A stretch of DNA of 5,620 bases from Chloroflexota bacterium (GTDB lineage: Bacteria > Chloroflexota > Anaerolineae > B4-G1 > SLSP01): the NCBI GenBank assembly GCA_009908585.1, contig JAAAOZ010000418.1, forward strand, positions 1-5,620. Direction: 5' to 3'. The translations under genes and the position numbers were made by a program. The notes under the pieces were generated by a model. That model saw nothing but the letters and a program-made list of their open reading frames with translations, had not been told where the DNA came from and did no database searches. Each line of letters begins with the position of its first letter. Within the stretch, counting starts at the first letter, position 1. Shown piece after piece: positions 1 through 5,620 of the stretch.

Positions 1-1
1 C

Positions 2-379
2 CAACTCCACAAGGATCACGATTATATGGAGGCGACCATCGAGACATGGCCGTGGCTGGAGACGCCCAGTCCCGATTGGGCCTTGGTCAACACCGTGGGC
101 GAATATCTGCGCCGCTACATCGAGGCGCTGGCCGATTCGCTGCCGCCGACGCTCTTCCCGGACGCGGTTGCGCCCAGCACGGCGACCTTGGGCGTCCTAT
201 CGGCAGTGATCCTCCAACTCCCGCCGGCCGATAAGCAGCGGTTGCTGGAACTCCCCACCTCGGAGGCGCTGCTCCGCAACGTGCTGACCCACCTGCGGCT
301 CTACGTACCGATGGCCGAGAAATTGGCCCACATGCTGCCCAACACATCCGAGATGTATGAAAATATCCTGATGAACTGA
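2..379 (+). CDS. LON substrate-binding-domain protein, C-terminal part (5' end outside window)
   Basis: The reading frame is open to the left edge of the window. The eight codons before the first ATG (base 26) read QLHKDHDY and run smoothly into MEATIETWPWLE, as in the 'dhpYlvAeVe' strand of LON N-terminal domains. I therefore treat ATG 26 as internal and the gene as 5'-truncated by the window, with 125 residues visible. The rest looks all-helical. The segment LQLPPADKQRLLELPTSEAL matches the end of the LON substrate-binding domain (family PF02190), where a short helix with 'EKQ.LLE' precedes the last helix. No AAA+ or protease domain follows; the gene stops at TGA 377-379. It is thus probably a stand-alone LON-domain protein of about 200-230 residues, a common bacterial family without a firmly known function, perhaps substrate recognition. 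It lies 28 bases upstream of the MFS gene and is probably co-transcribed with it. The family call rests on motif similarity read by eye. Confidence 0.68.
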   Translation, partial: QLHKDHDYMEATIETWPWLETPSPDWALVNTVGEYLRRYIEALADSLPPTLFPDAVAPSTATLGVLSAVILQLPPADKQRLLELPTSEALLRNVLTHLRLYVPMAEKLAHMLPNTSEMYENILMN

Positions 380-407
380 TCGCCCCCAGTAGGAGATAAA
401 AGAAAAC

Positions 408-1886
408 ATGAAACAAGACATCCGCTGGTACGATTTCATCACCATCAACATCTTCTTTTTGGGATTGACCGCCCTCTCCCAGACGATGGTGCCCCTGATC
501 CTACCGCTGCTCGTGCAACAGTTCGTGGGAGAGCTACAAAAGGGCACCTACTTGGGCACCCTGCGCCTTTGGAGCCTGATGGTCGCGTTGCTGGTGCAGG
601 CGCTTTCGGGCATGCTCTCCGACCGCTGCACGCTGCGCTGGGGACGCCGCCGCCCCTTCGTCTTCGTCGGGACGGTCAGCGCGATCGTTCTGCTCGTGGC
701 CGTGGGCTTCACCTCAGAGATGGAGGGCATGGCCGGCTACTGGATCCTTTTCATCGTGACGACCCTGCTCCAGGGCGCGGCGAACGTCGCGCACGGCGGC
801 GTCCAGGGCCTCATCCCCGACATCGTCCCCAAGGAGATGCACGGTCGCTTCTCCGGCCTTAAGGCATTCTTCGAGGTCCCCGTGCCGGTGATTTTAGTCT
901 CCTTCACCATCGCGCCTTTCATCAGCCGGGGCAACATGTGGGGCGGCATCTTCGTGCTCATGGGGATTCTAATCGTCACGATGGCGATCACGATGCTGGC
1001 GCCCGAACGCCAGCTCCCCCCGCCCAAGACGCCCCTCAACTGGCAGCCGTTTCTGCGCCTCCTGCTGATGACGGGCATCTTCACCGGCATCATCCTGGGG
1101 ATGGGCGAGCTGATCTCGCTGACGGCGCGCTTTCTCATCGCGCAGGGGATCGACGATCCGCGCCGCCAACTTTTGGCGATGGGCGGCGCGGGCCTCATCG
1201 CGATGGTCACCGCCGTCGTGGGCGGCGTCACCGCCGGCGTGCGGATCTCGCTGAATCGCGAGCAACGGCGTCGCGTCCCCTCGTTTACGTGGTGGGTCAT
1301 CAACCGCTTGGCCTTTTTGGTCGGGGCGTTCAACCTGGCAGGCTTCGCCGTCTATTTTTTGCAGGCGCGATTGGGCTACACCCGCGAGACCGCCGCCGAA
1401 CCCGCCAGTCGGCTGATGTTGTTCGTCGGCGTCTTCATCCTGAACTCCGCGTTTGTCAGCGGCTGGCTGACGGATCGCTTTGGGCGCAAACGCATCGCGG
1501 GCCTCAGCGGGCTGATCGCCACCCTCGGCATCTTGATCATGCTCTCCGCGCCCAATCTCACGTGGATTTACATCGGCGGCTCGATTGTCGGCATCGCCAC
1601 GGGGATGTTCTACTCGGCTAATTGGGCGCTGGGCACCAGCTTGGTCCCCCAGGAGGAGGCCGGGCGCTACTTGGGCGTCTCGAATCTCGCAGGGGCGGGC
1701 GCGGGCGCCGTCGGCGCCTACATCGGCGGCCCGATCGCGGATTTCTTCACCGCCCACGCGCCGCAATGGCCGGGCCTGGGCTATCTGCTGATCTTCGCGC
1801 TCTACGCCATCCTCTTTATGCTCTCCGTCGCTGTGCTGTTGAAGGTCGATGAGCCGGTGGTGAACGAAGGGGAACCAGCGATATGA
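408..1886 (+). CDS. Major facilitator superfamily (MFS) transporter, about 14 predicted membrane segments
   Basis: This 492-residue integral membrane protein is probably a secondary transporter; its substrate cannot be told from sequence. The start is ATG 408, preceded by AGGAGA at 391-396. The conserved MFS loop motif occurs in both halves: G68-x-L-S-D72-R ... R77-W-G-R-R-R-P83 after helix 2, and G352-W-L-T-D356-R-F-G-R-K361-R in the matching loop of the second half. The first copy, with RWGRRRPF, resembles the form seen in sucrose/SLC45-like and GPH-type carriers. Hydrophobic segments lie near residues 11-36, 53-71, 83-102, 109-131, 151-172, 178-197, 214-237, 255-279, 297-319, 334-354, 362-381, 385-405, 421-442 and 456-479. 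The pair at 214-279 lies between the two six-helix halves. There is a Gly/Ala-rich helix near 427-441. The stop overlaps the next start (ATGA), implying translational coupling with the MscS gene. MFS membership is secure; export of drugs, sugar uptake or another role all remain possible. Confidence 0.93.
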   Translation: MKQDIRWYDFITINIFFLGLTALSQTMVPLILPLLVQQFVGELQKGTYLGTLRLWSLMVALLVQALSGMLSDRCTLRWGRRRPFVFVGTVSAIVLLVAVGFTSEMEGMAGYWILFIVTTLLQGAANVAHGGVQGLIPDIVPKEMHGRFSGLKAFFEVPVPVILVSFTIAPFISRGNMWGGIFVLMGILIVTMAITMLAPERQLPPPKTPLNWQPFLRLLLMTGIFTGIILGMGELISLTARFLIAQGIDDPRRQLLAMGGAGLIAMVTAVVGGVTAGVRISLNREQRRRVPSFTWWVINRLAFLVGAFNLAGFAVYFLQARLGYTRETAAEPASRLMLFVGVFILNSAFVSGWLTDRFGRKRIAGLSGLIATLGILIMLSAPNLTWIYIGGSIVGIATGMFYSANWALGTSLVPQEEAGRYLGVSNLAGAGAGAVGAYIGGPIADFFTAHAPQWPGLGYLLIFALYAILFMLSVAVLLKVDEPVVNEGEPAI

Positions 1887-2752
1887 ACGTTGATTTCTCA
1901 CAAGCAATCGAACAACTCGAGTGGATGCTCAACGAAGGTATCCTACTAATCCCCAACCTCATCATCGCCGCGCTCGTTTTTCTGGGCTTCTACATGATCG
2001 CCAAACTGGCCCGCGATCTCACCCGCCGGCTATCTCAGAGCTACGGCCATCACATCAACTTGGCCGTCGTTCTGGGACGGATCGTCCGCTGGTCTGTGAT
2101 GCTGCTGGGCTTGCTGATCAGCATCGTCATCGTCGTACCGAATATCTCACCCGCCCAACTCTTCCAACTGCTGGGGATCAGCAGCGTCGCGCTCGGCTTC
2201 GCCTTCCGCGACATCCTGCAAAATTTCTTCGCGGGGATTCTCCTCCTCGTCACGGAGCCGTTTCGGATCGGCGACCAGATCATCGTCGATCACTACGAAG
2301 GCACGGTTGAGACCATCGAGAGCCGCGCGACCATCATCAAGACCTACGACGGGCGTCGCGTGGTCATCCCCAACACCCAACTCTTCACCAGTCCCGTCAC
2401 CGTCCAGACCGCCTTCGAGGTTCGCCGCGTCCAATATGATTTGGGCATCGGCTACGATGAGGACATCGAGCGCGTCAAGGGCCTCATCTTGGAAACGATC
2501 CGCCACGTTGAGGACGTCATCGACGAGCCGCCGCCCGAAGTCATCGTCGTCGGCCTGGGCGATTTCAGCGTCATCCTGCGCGTGCGTTGGTGGATTCGCC
2601 CCGCGCTCCGCTCCGAGGCGGTGGACACGCGCAACACCGTCCTCGCCGCCCTCAAGGCCGAACTGATGGCGCAAGACATCGATATGCCCTTCCCCACCCA
2701 ACACGTCTTCGTCTCCAGGACGGACACACGCGATTCCTCATCCATGCTATAA
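1883..2752 (+). CDS. mscS: MscS-family small-conductance mechanosensitive ion channel
   Basis: This 289-residue protein is close to the 286 of E. coli MscS. It should form a heptameric inner-membrane channel that opens under membrane tension and releases solutes during osmotic down-shock. Predicted membrane helices are at about 20-41 and 66-87, plus the pore-lining TM3 at about 94-120. TM3 runs into the family signature (GFAFRD at 105-110, then a short stretch ending in EPFRIGD at 125-131). The beta domain follows, with EGTVETIESRAT (139-150) and the hallmark DGRRVVIPN (156-164). Residues 182-270 form the cytoplasmic alpha/beta domain, with GIGYDEDI (188-195) and the final MPFPTQHVFV strand (268-277) just before the C-terminus. 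ATG 1883 is chosen because it overlaps the MFS stop by 4 bases and has GAAGGGGAA at 1866-1874. No N-terminal periplasmic or extra C-terminal domain is present, so this is the minimal form. Its TAA stop is part of the -10 box of the next promoter. Gene symbol is by family, not strict orthology. Confidence 0.95.
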   Translation: MNVDFSQAIEQLEWMLNEGILLIPNLIIAALVFLGFYMIAKLARDLTRRLSQSYGHHINLAVVLGRIVRWSVMLLGLLISIVIVVPNISPAQLFQLLGISSVALGFAFRDILQNFFAGILLLVTEPFRIGDQIIVDHYEGTVETIESRATIIKTYDGRRVVIPNTQLFTSPVTVQTAFEVRRVQYDLGIGYDEDIERVKGLILETIRHVEDVIDEPPPEVIVVGLGDFSVILRVRWWIRPALRSEAVDTRNTVLAALKAELMAQDIDMPFPTQHVFVSRTDTRDSSSML

Positions 2753-2753
2753 T
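2745..2753 (+). promoter_or_regulatory. Extended -10 promoter element overlapping the mscS stop codon
   Basis: The bases read TGCTATAAT, a perfect TGnTATAAT extended -10 box for the housekeeping sigma factor. The TATAAT core is at 2748-2753 and includes the mscS TAA stop (2750-2752). At spacings of 16-19 bases upstream I find no good TTGACA-like -35 box, which is usual for extended -10 promoters. The start of transcription would fall near 2760, giving a leader of about 44 bases before the proposed start of the DHH/CBS/nucleotidyltransferase gene. It is the only promoter-like sequence I could support in the window. Being within GC-rich DNA makes an accidental perfect match less likely. Confidence 0.6.
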
Positions 2754-2788
2754 CAGAAACGTAGGTCGTTAGCAGAGCATTTTATCAA

Positions 2789-2797
2789 GAAAGGCAG
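2789..2797 (+). promoter_or_regulatory. Ribosome-binding site supporting an ATC start at 2804
   Basis: GAAAGGCAG, with an AAAGG core at 2790-2794, is the only Shine-Dalgarno-like purine run between the promoter and the conserved start of the protein. It lies 9 bases before ATC 2804, a normal spacing. It is 27 bases before CTG 2822 and 66 before TTG 2861, both too far. It therefore argues for initiation at 2804, although that codon is not a standard start. Confidence 0.5.
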
Positions 2798-2803
2798 CTT
2801 CCA

Positions 2804-5518
2804 ATCGATACACAAATCATCCTGACGCACGAAAACGCGGACTTTGACGCCATCGCCAGTTTGCTGGGCGCGCACAAGCTCTATCCCCAGGCGCGCCCGG
2901 TTCTGCCACACCGCATCAACCATAACGTCAAATCCTTCTTGGCCCTCTACGGCGCCGAACTACCCTTCGTCGATCCAGAGAGCCTCACGCGCGGACAGTA
3001 CATCCAGCGCGTGATCCTGGTCGATACGCAGAGCCTGACCTACGTGCGCGGGATGAGTCAGGAGATCCACGATGTGCTCATCATCGATCATCACGAGCCG
3101 CCGGAGCCTGGCGACCTGCCGGAGGGCTGGCGCTTCCGAGGCGAGAAGTTGGGCGCCGCCACGACCTTGATCGTCGAGACGCTCTCGTCGCGACTGATCC
3201 CCATCACGCGCCTGGAGGCGACGCTGCTGCTCACCGGCATCTACGAGGATACCGGCGCGCTGACCTACAACTCGACCACGCCGCGCGACTTGCGCGCGGC
3301 GGCCTGGCTGTTAGATCACGGTGCGAATTTGGACATCACCTCGGATTTTTTGGAGCATACGCTCACCACCACGCAGTTGCAGATCTACAGCGACCTCCAG
3401 GAGCACGCCGAGACCTTGGACATCGACGGCCATCCCATCGTCGTCGCGTGGGCCGTCTCCCCGCCCCACACCGATGAGGAGATCTCAACGCTGGCCCACA
3501 AGCTGCGCGATCTACTTGATCCCTCGGCGCTCTTCATCTTGGTCGAAGCGAGTGGAAACACCCAATTGGTGGCGCGCAGCACCACCGATGACATCAACGT
3601 CGCCGACGTAGCCGAACATTTCGGCGGCGGCGGTCACGACCGCGCATCGGCGGCGCTGGTCCGCCAACGCGGCGCCCAAGAGGTCTTCACAGAGTTAAAA
3701 GAGCGCCTGCCCTCGTACATCCAGCCGCGCGTCAAGGTCGCCGATCTGATGTCACACGGCGTCCGCGTCGTCCATCCCGACGCCGACATCGCCAACGTCG
3801 CGAAGCAGATGCTCCGCACCGGCCACGAGGGCTTCCCCGTGGTCGCGCGCGGCGAGCAAGAGGTGCTCGGCCTGGTCACGCGCAACGCCGTCGACCGCGC
3901 GCTTCAGCATCAGTGGGACGAGCAGCCGGTGAGTCGCATCATGCAGGAGGGCGAGGTGACCGTCACGCCGGAGGATTCGGCGGAGCGCGTGCGCACGCTG
4001 ATGATCCAGACCGGCTGGGGACAGATCCCCGTCCAGGAGCGCGGGAAGATCACGGGCGTCGTCACCCGCACCGACCTCATCCGCATCCCTCCCTCCGAGC
4101 AGGAGACCGAGCGGCAACGCATCGCCCGCAAGATGGCCCACGCTTTCGCGCGCCCGCTCTTAATGCTCATCTGGCACATCGGCTCCTTGGCCGCCGAGCA
4201 AAATCACACCATCCACTTCGTCGGCGGCATCGTGCGGGATCTACTGCTGGATCAGCCGCTCTCCGATGTGGATCTGGTCGTCGAAGGCGACGCCATCGCG
4301 TTGGGCAACCTCCTGGTCGAGGCGTTCGGCGGCGAAATCCGCACCCACCGGCGCTTCCGCACCGTCAAATGGCTGCTGCCGGAGGATGTATGGGATCGCG
4401 TTCTCGAGGCCCCCATCGAGCACGAGGAATCGGAACCGCCCCACATTGAAGAAAGTGATGGCGACGGCGAGTCCGAGGGGTTGGGTCTGCCCAATTTCAT
4501 CGATCTGGTCACCGCCCGCACCGAATTCTACGAGCATCCCACGGCGCTCCCGCTCGTCGAGAGCAGCTCCATCAAACAGGATCTCCACCGGCGCGATTTC
4601 ACCATCAACACGCTGGCCATTCGCTTAGATCCGCAGCGCTGGGGCGATCTGCTGAACTTCTACGGCGGCAAATCCGATCTAGAAGAAGGCGTGATCCGCG
4701 TGCTGCACAGCCTCAGCTTCGTGGACGATCCGACGCGCATCCTGCGCGCCGCGCGCTTCGAGGCGCGCTTAGGCTTCCAGCTAGATCCGCGCAGCGAGGA
4801 TCTGATCTCCGAGGCGCTGCCGATGCTCTCGCACATCACCGGCGGACGCATCCGCCACGAGTTGGACCTCATCTTCCACGAGGCCAAGCCGGAGGCCGCG
4901 CTCGACCGCCTGCAAGAGCTGGGCGCGCTACAAGAGATCGATCCAGAGCTAATCTCCGATACGTGGCTCCACGAGCGCTTAGCTCGCCTGCGAGCGATGG
5001 ATCTGGCCGCTTGGGGCCTGAACACAAACAAGGACGAGGAAGAGTTGCGCCGCGTGCTCTCCTGGTGCCTCTTCCTCTACCGCTTAGATCCGCCGGCCAT
5101 CGAGCGCATCGCCAACCGGCTCCTGATGTCGCGCCAGATCACGGATCTGTTGGACCAGGTACCCGATTTGCAGGAGACGTTGGCCGACCTACCAAAGTAC
5201 GAGCGGCCCAGCAAGATCGCTGCGCAGTTGGCGCCCTATTCACCCGCGATCTTGGCCGTCGCGTGGCTGGTCAGCGACGATACCGACATTCGGGCGCCGC
5301 TCGCGCGCTACGTCAAGGAATGGCGCGCGGTCGAGCCGCTCTTGGACGGCTACGACCTCCAGGAAATGGAGATCGAGCCGGGACCTGTGTATCGCAAGAT
5401 CTTCGAGGCGCTGCGAGCGGCCCGCTTGGATGGCGAAATCTCCACCCGTGAGGAGGAGATCGCGCGGGTCAAGCGCTGGCTGCGGAAGCACGATGTCGAG
5501 GCGGAGCAAAAAGAGTAA
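2804..5518 (+). CDS. DHH/DHHA1 phosphoesterase - CBS - CBS - tRNA nucleotidyltransferase fusion (CCA- or A-adding enzyme)
   Basis: This 904-residue cytoplasmic fusion protein has the following modules. The DHH domain (about 5-165) has H9-E-N-A-D13-F-D15, D74, D95-H96-H97 and D149 in GIYEDTGA, so its metal ligands look intact. The DHHA1 domain (about 205-300) has GGGGH at 274-278. CBS domains lie at about 310-367 and 374-429. The class II nucleotidyltransferase has GG(474-475)IVRD, D488-V-D490 for metals, RRDFTIN (596-602) and D642-x-x-R645 for base selection. An RNA-binding helical region follows (about 661-716), then a helical tail. No HD domain is seen.

The C-terminal half should add CCA, or only the last A, to tRNA 3' ends; which one cannot be read by eye. 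The DHH half resembles nanoRNA/cyclic-dinucleotide phosphodiesterases (NrnA-like). This architecture is known in several bacterial phyla, but the role of the fusion is poorly understood.

The frame is open from 2765 but has no ATG, GTG or TTG before TTG 2861, which would delete DHH motif I. I chose ATC 2804 from the ribosome-binding site and from MDTQIILTHEN resembling the usual N-terminus. Residues 527-559 form an acidic insertion. Function is secure; the exact start is not. Confidence 0.93.
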   Translation: MDTQIILTHENADFDAIASLLGAHKLYPQARPVLPHRINHNVKSFLALYGAELPFVDPESLTRGQYIQRVILVDTQSLTYVRGMSQEIHDVLIIDHHEPPEPGDLPEGWRFRGEKLGAATTLIVETLSSRLIPITRLEATLLLTGIYEDTGALTYNSTTPRDLRAAAWLLDHGANLDITSDFLEHTLTTTQLQIYSDLQEHAETLDIDGHPIVVAWAVSPPHTDEEISTLAHKLRDLLDPSALFILVEASGNTQLVARSTTDDINVADVAEHFGGGGHDRASAALVRQRGAQEVFTELKERLPSYIQPRVKVADLMSHGVRVVHPDADIANVAKQMLRTGHEGFPVVARGEQEVLGLVTRNAVDRALQHQWDEQPVSRIMQEGEVTVTPEDSAERVRTLMIQTGWGQIPVQERGKITGVVTRTDLIRIPPSEQETERQRIARKMAHAFARPLLMLIWHIGSLAAEQNHTIHFVGGIVRDLLLDQPLSDVDLVVEGDAIALGNLLVEAFGGEIRTHRRFRTVKWLLPEDVWDRVLEAPIEHEESEPPHIEESDGDGESEGLGLPNFIDLVTARTEFYEHPTALPLVESSSIKQDLHRRDFTINTLAIRLDPQRWGDLLNFYGGKSDLEEGVIRVLHSLSFVDDPTRILRAARFEARLGFQLDPRSEDLISEALPMLSHITGGRIRHELDLIFHEAKPEAALDRLQELGALQEIDPELISDTWLHERLARLRAMDLAAWGLNTNKDEEELRRVLSWCLFLYRLDPPAIERIANRLLMSRQITDLLDQVPDLQETLADLPKYERPSKIAAQLAPYSPAILAVAWLVSDDTDIRAPLARYVKEWRAVEPLLDGYDLQEMEIEPGPVYRKIFEALRAARLDGEISTREEEIARVKRWLRKHDVEAEQKE

Positions 5519-5530
5519 GGCTCTTAGGTA

Positions 5531-5612
5531 GTTCCAGAAATTAAAACCTCCCAAACCTGATGCTTTCTCCTCAGAAAACTGACCGTTTTTGGGAGACTTA
5601 TTTTCTTGGAAC
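5531..5612 (+). terminator. Long imperfect inverted repeat after the fusion gene; possible terminator or mobile-element end
   Basis: The left arm 5531-5555 and right arm 5588-5612 pair as a nested stem. GTTCCA (5531-5536) pairs with TGGAAC (5607-5612), GAAA (5537-5540) with TTTC (5602-5605) across a bulged T5606, TAA (5542-5544) with TTA (5598-5600), and CTCCCAAA (5548-5555) with TTTGGGAG (5588-5595). This gives about 21 pairs around a 32-base loop. The inner stem is followed by a T-rich stretch (5596-5607), so it could end transcription of the fusion gene 13 bases after its stop. The loop is long for a simple intrinsic terminator, and the extended arms would also fit a bidirectional terminator, a small palindromic repeat or an element end. 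The call as terminator is tentative; the inverted repeat itself is directly visible. Confidence 0.5.
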
Positions 5613-5620
5613 GGCCTTAT

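Noticed and set aside
26..28. ATG 26 as a true start of the first gene
   Set aside because: AAGGA at 11-15 is a possible ribosome-binding site, but the eight in-frame codons before it fit the LON domain and no stop separates them from the window edge. The protein would also begin in the middle of a domain.
380..407. Possible promoter or terminator between the first two genes
   Set aside because: The gap is 28 bases and holds only the ribosome-binding site; no -10/-35 pair or stem was found.
938..1621. Long open frame on the + strand in another frame within the MFS gene
   Set aside because: The product is an Arg/His/Gly/Asp-rich shadow without hydrophobic core or family resemblance; the MFS frame explains the sequence.
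969..1907. Long open frame on the - strand (312 codons)
   Set aside because: It is the shadow of the MFS gene in GC-rich DNA: low complexity, rich in Arg/Asp/Gly, with no recognisable domain. Similar shadows lie opposite mscS (2147-2704) and the fusion gene (3752-4141).
2753..2803. Riboswitch, small RNA or terminator in the gap before the fusion gene
   Set aside because: At about 50 bases it is too short for a riboswitch and I see no stem followed by a T run; promoter, short leader and ribosome-binding site account for it.
2861..2863. TTG as the start of the fusion gene
   Set aside because: It would remove HENADFD, the first metal-binding motif of the DHH domain, and has no ribosome-binding site at a normal distance.
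4621..5095. Recurring TAGATCCGC near 4625, 4786 and 5086
   Set aside because: Each copy encodes Leu-Asp-Pro in the same frame with the same codon choice; spacing is irregular and flanks differ, so this is codon habit rather than a repeat.

Overview
The window is a compact, high-GC stretch of bacterial chromosome with every gene on the + strand. It holds three complete genes and the tail of a fourth. The best guess for the host is a Chloroflexota-type bacterium. The reasons are the fused DHH/CBS/tRNA-nucleotidyltransferase gene, a stand-alone LON-domain protein, and the overall protein style. This is inference from family knowledge; no rRNA or other marker is present to settle it.

Layout. Bases 2-379 are the C-terminal end of a LON substrate-binding-domain protein whose start lies before the window. 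After 28 bases with a good ribosome-binding site comes a major facilitator superfamily (MFS) transporter (408-1886). Its stop overlaps the start of an MscS-type mechanosensitive channel gene (1883-2752) by 4 bases, so these genes look like one operon. A textbook extended -10 promoter element (TGCTATAAT) lies across the mscS stop codon and probably starts a separate or additional transcript. That transcript carries a very large gene (2804-5518, 904 codons). The gene fuses an NrnA-like DHH/DHHA1 phosphoesterase, two CBS domains and a class II tRNA nucleotidyltransferase (CCA- or A-adding). The last about 100 bases are AT-richer and contain a long imperfect inverted repeat, either a terminator or the start of a mobile or repeat element.

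How the genes fit together. The MFS and MscS genes are both membrane proteins and probably translationally coupled; a shared role in solute balance is possible but unproven. The fusion protein joins tRNA 3'-end building or repair to a nuclease-type domain that in relatives cuts short RNA or cyclic dinucleotides, with CBS domains as probable adenine-nucleotide sensors between them.

I see no convincing new defence, mobile or RNA system. The points most worth a second look are the missing ATG/GTG/TTG start of the fusion gene (probable ATC start), the acidic insertion in its nucleotidyltransferase domain, and the inverted repeat at the right edge.
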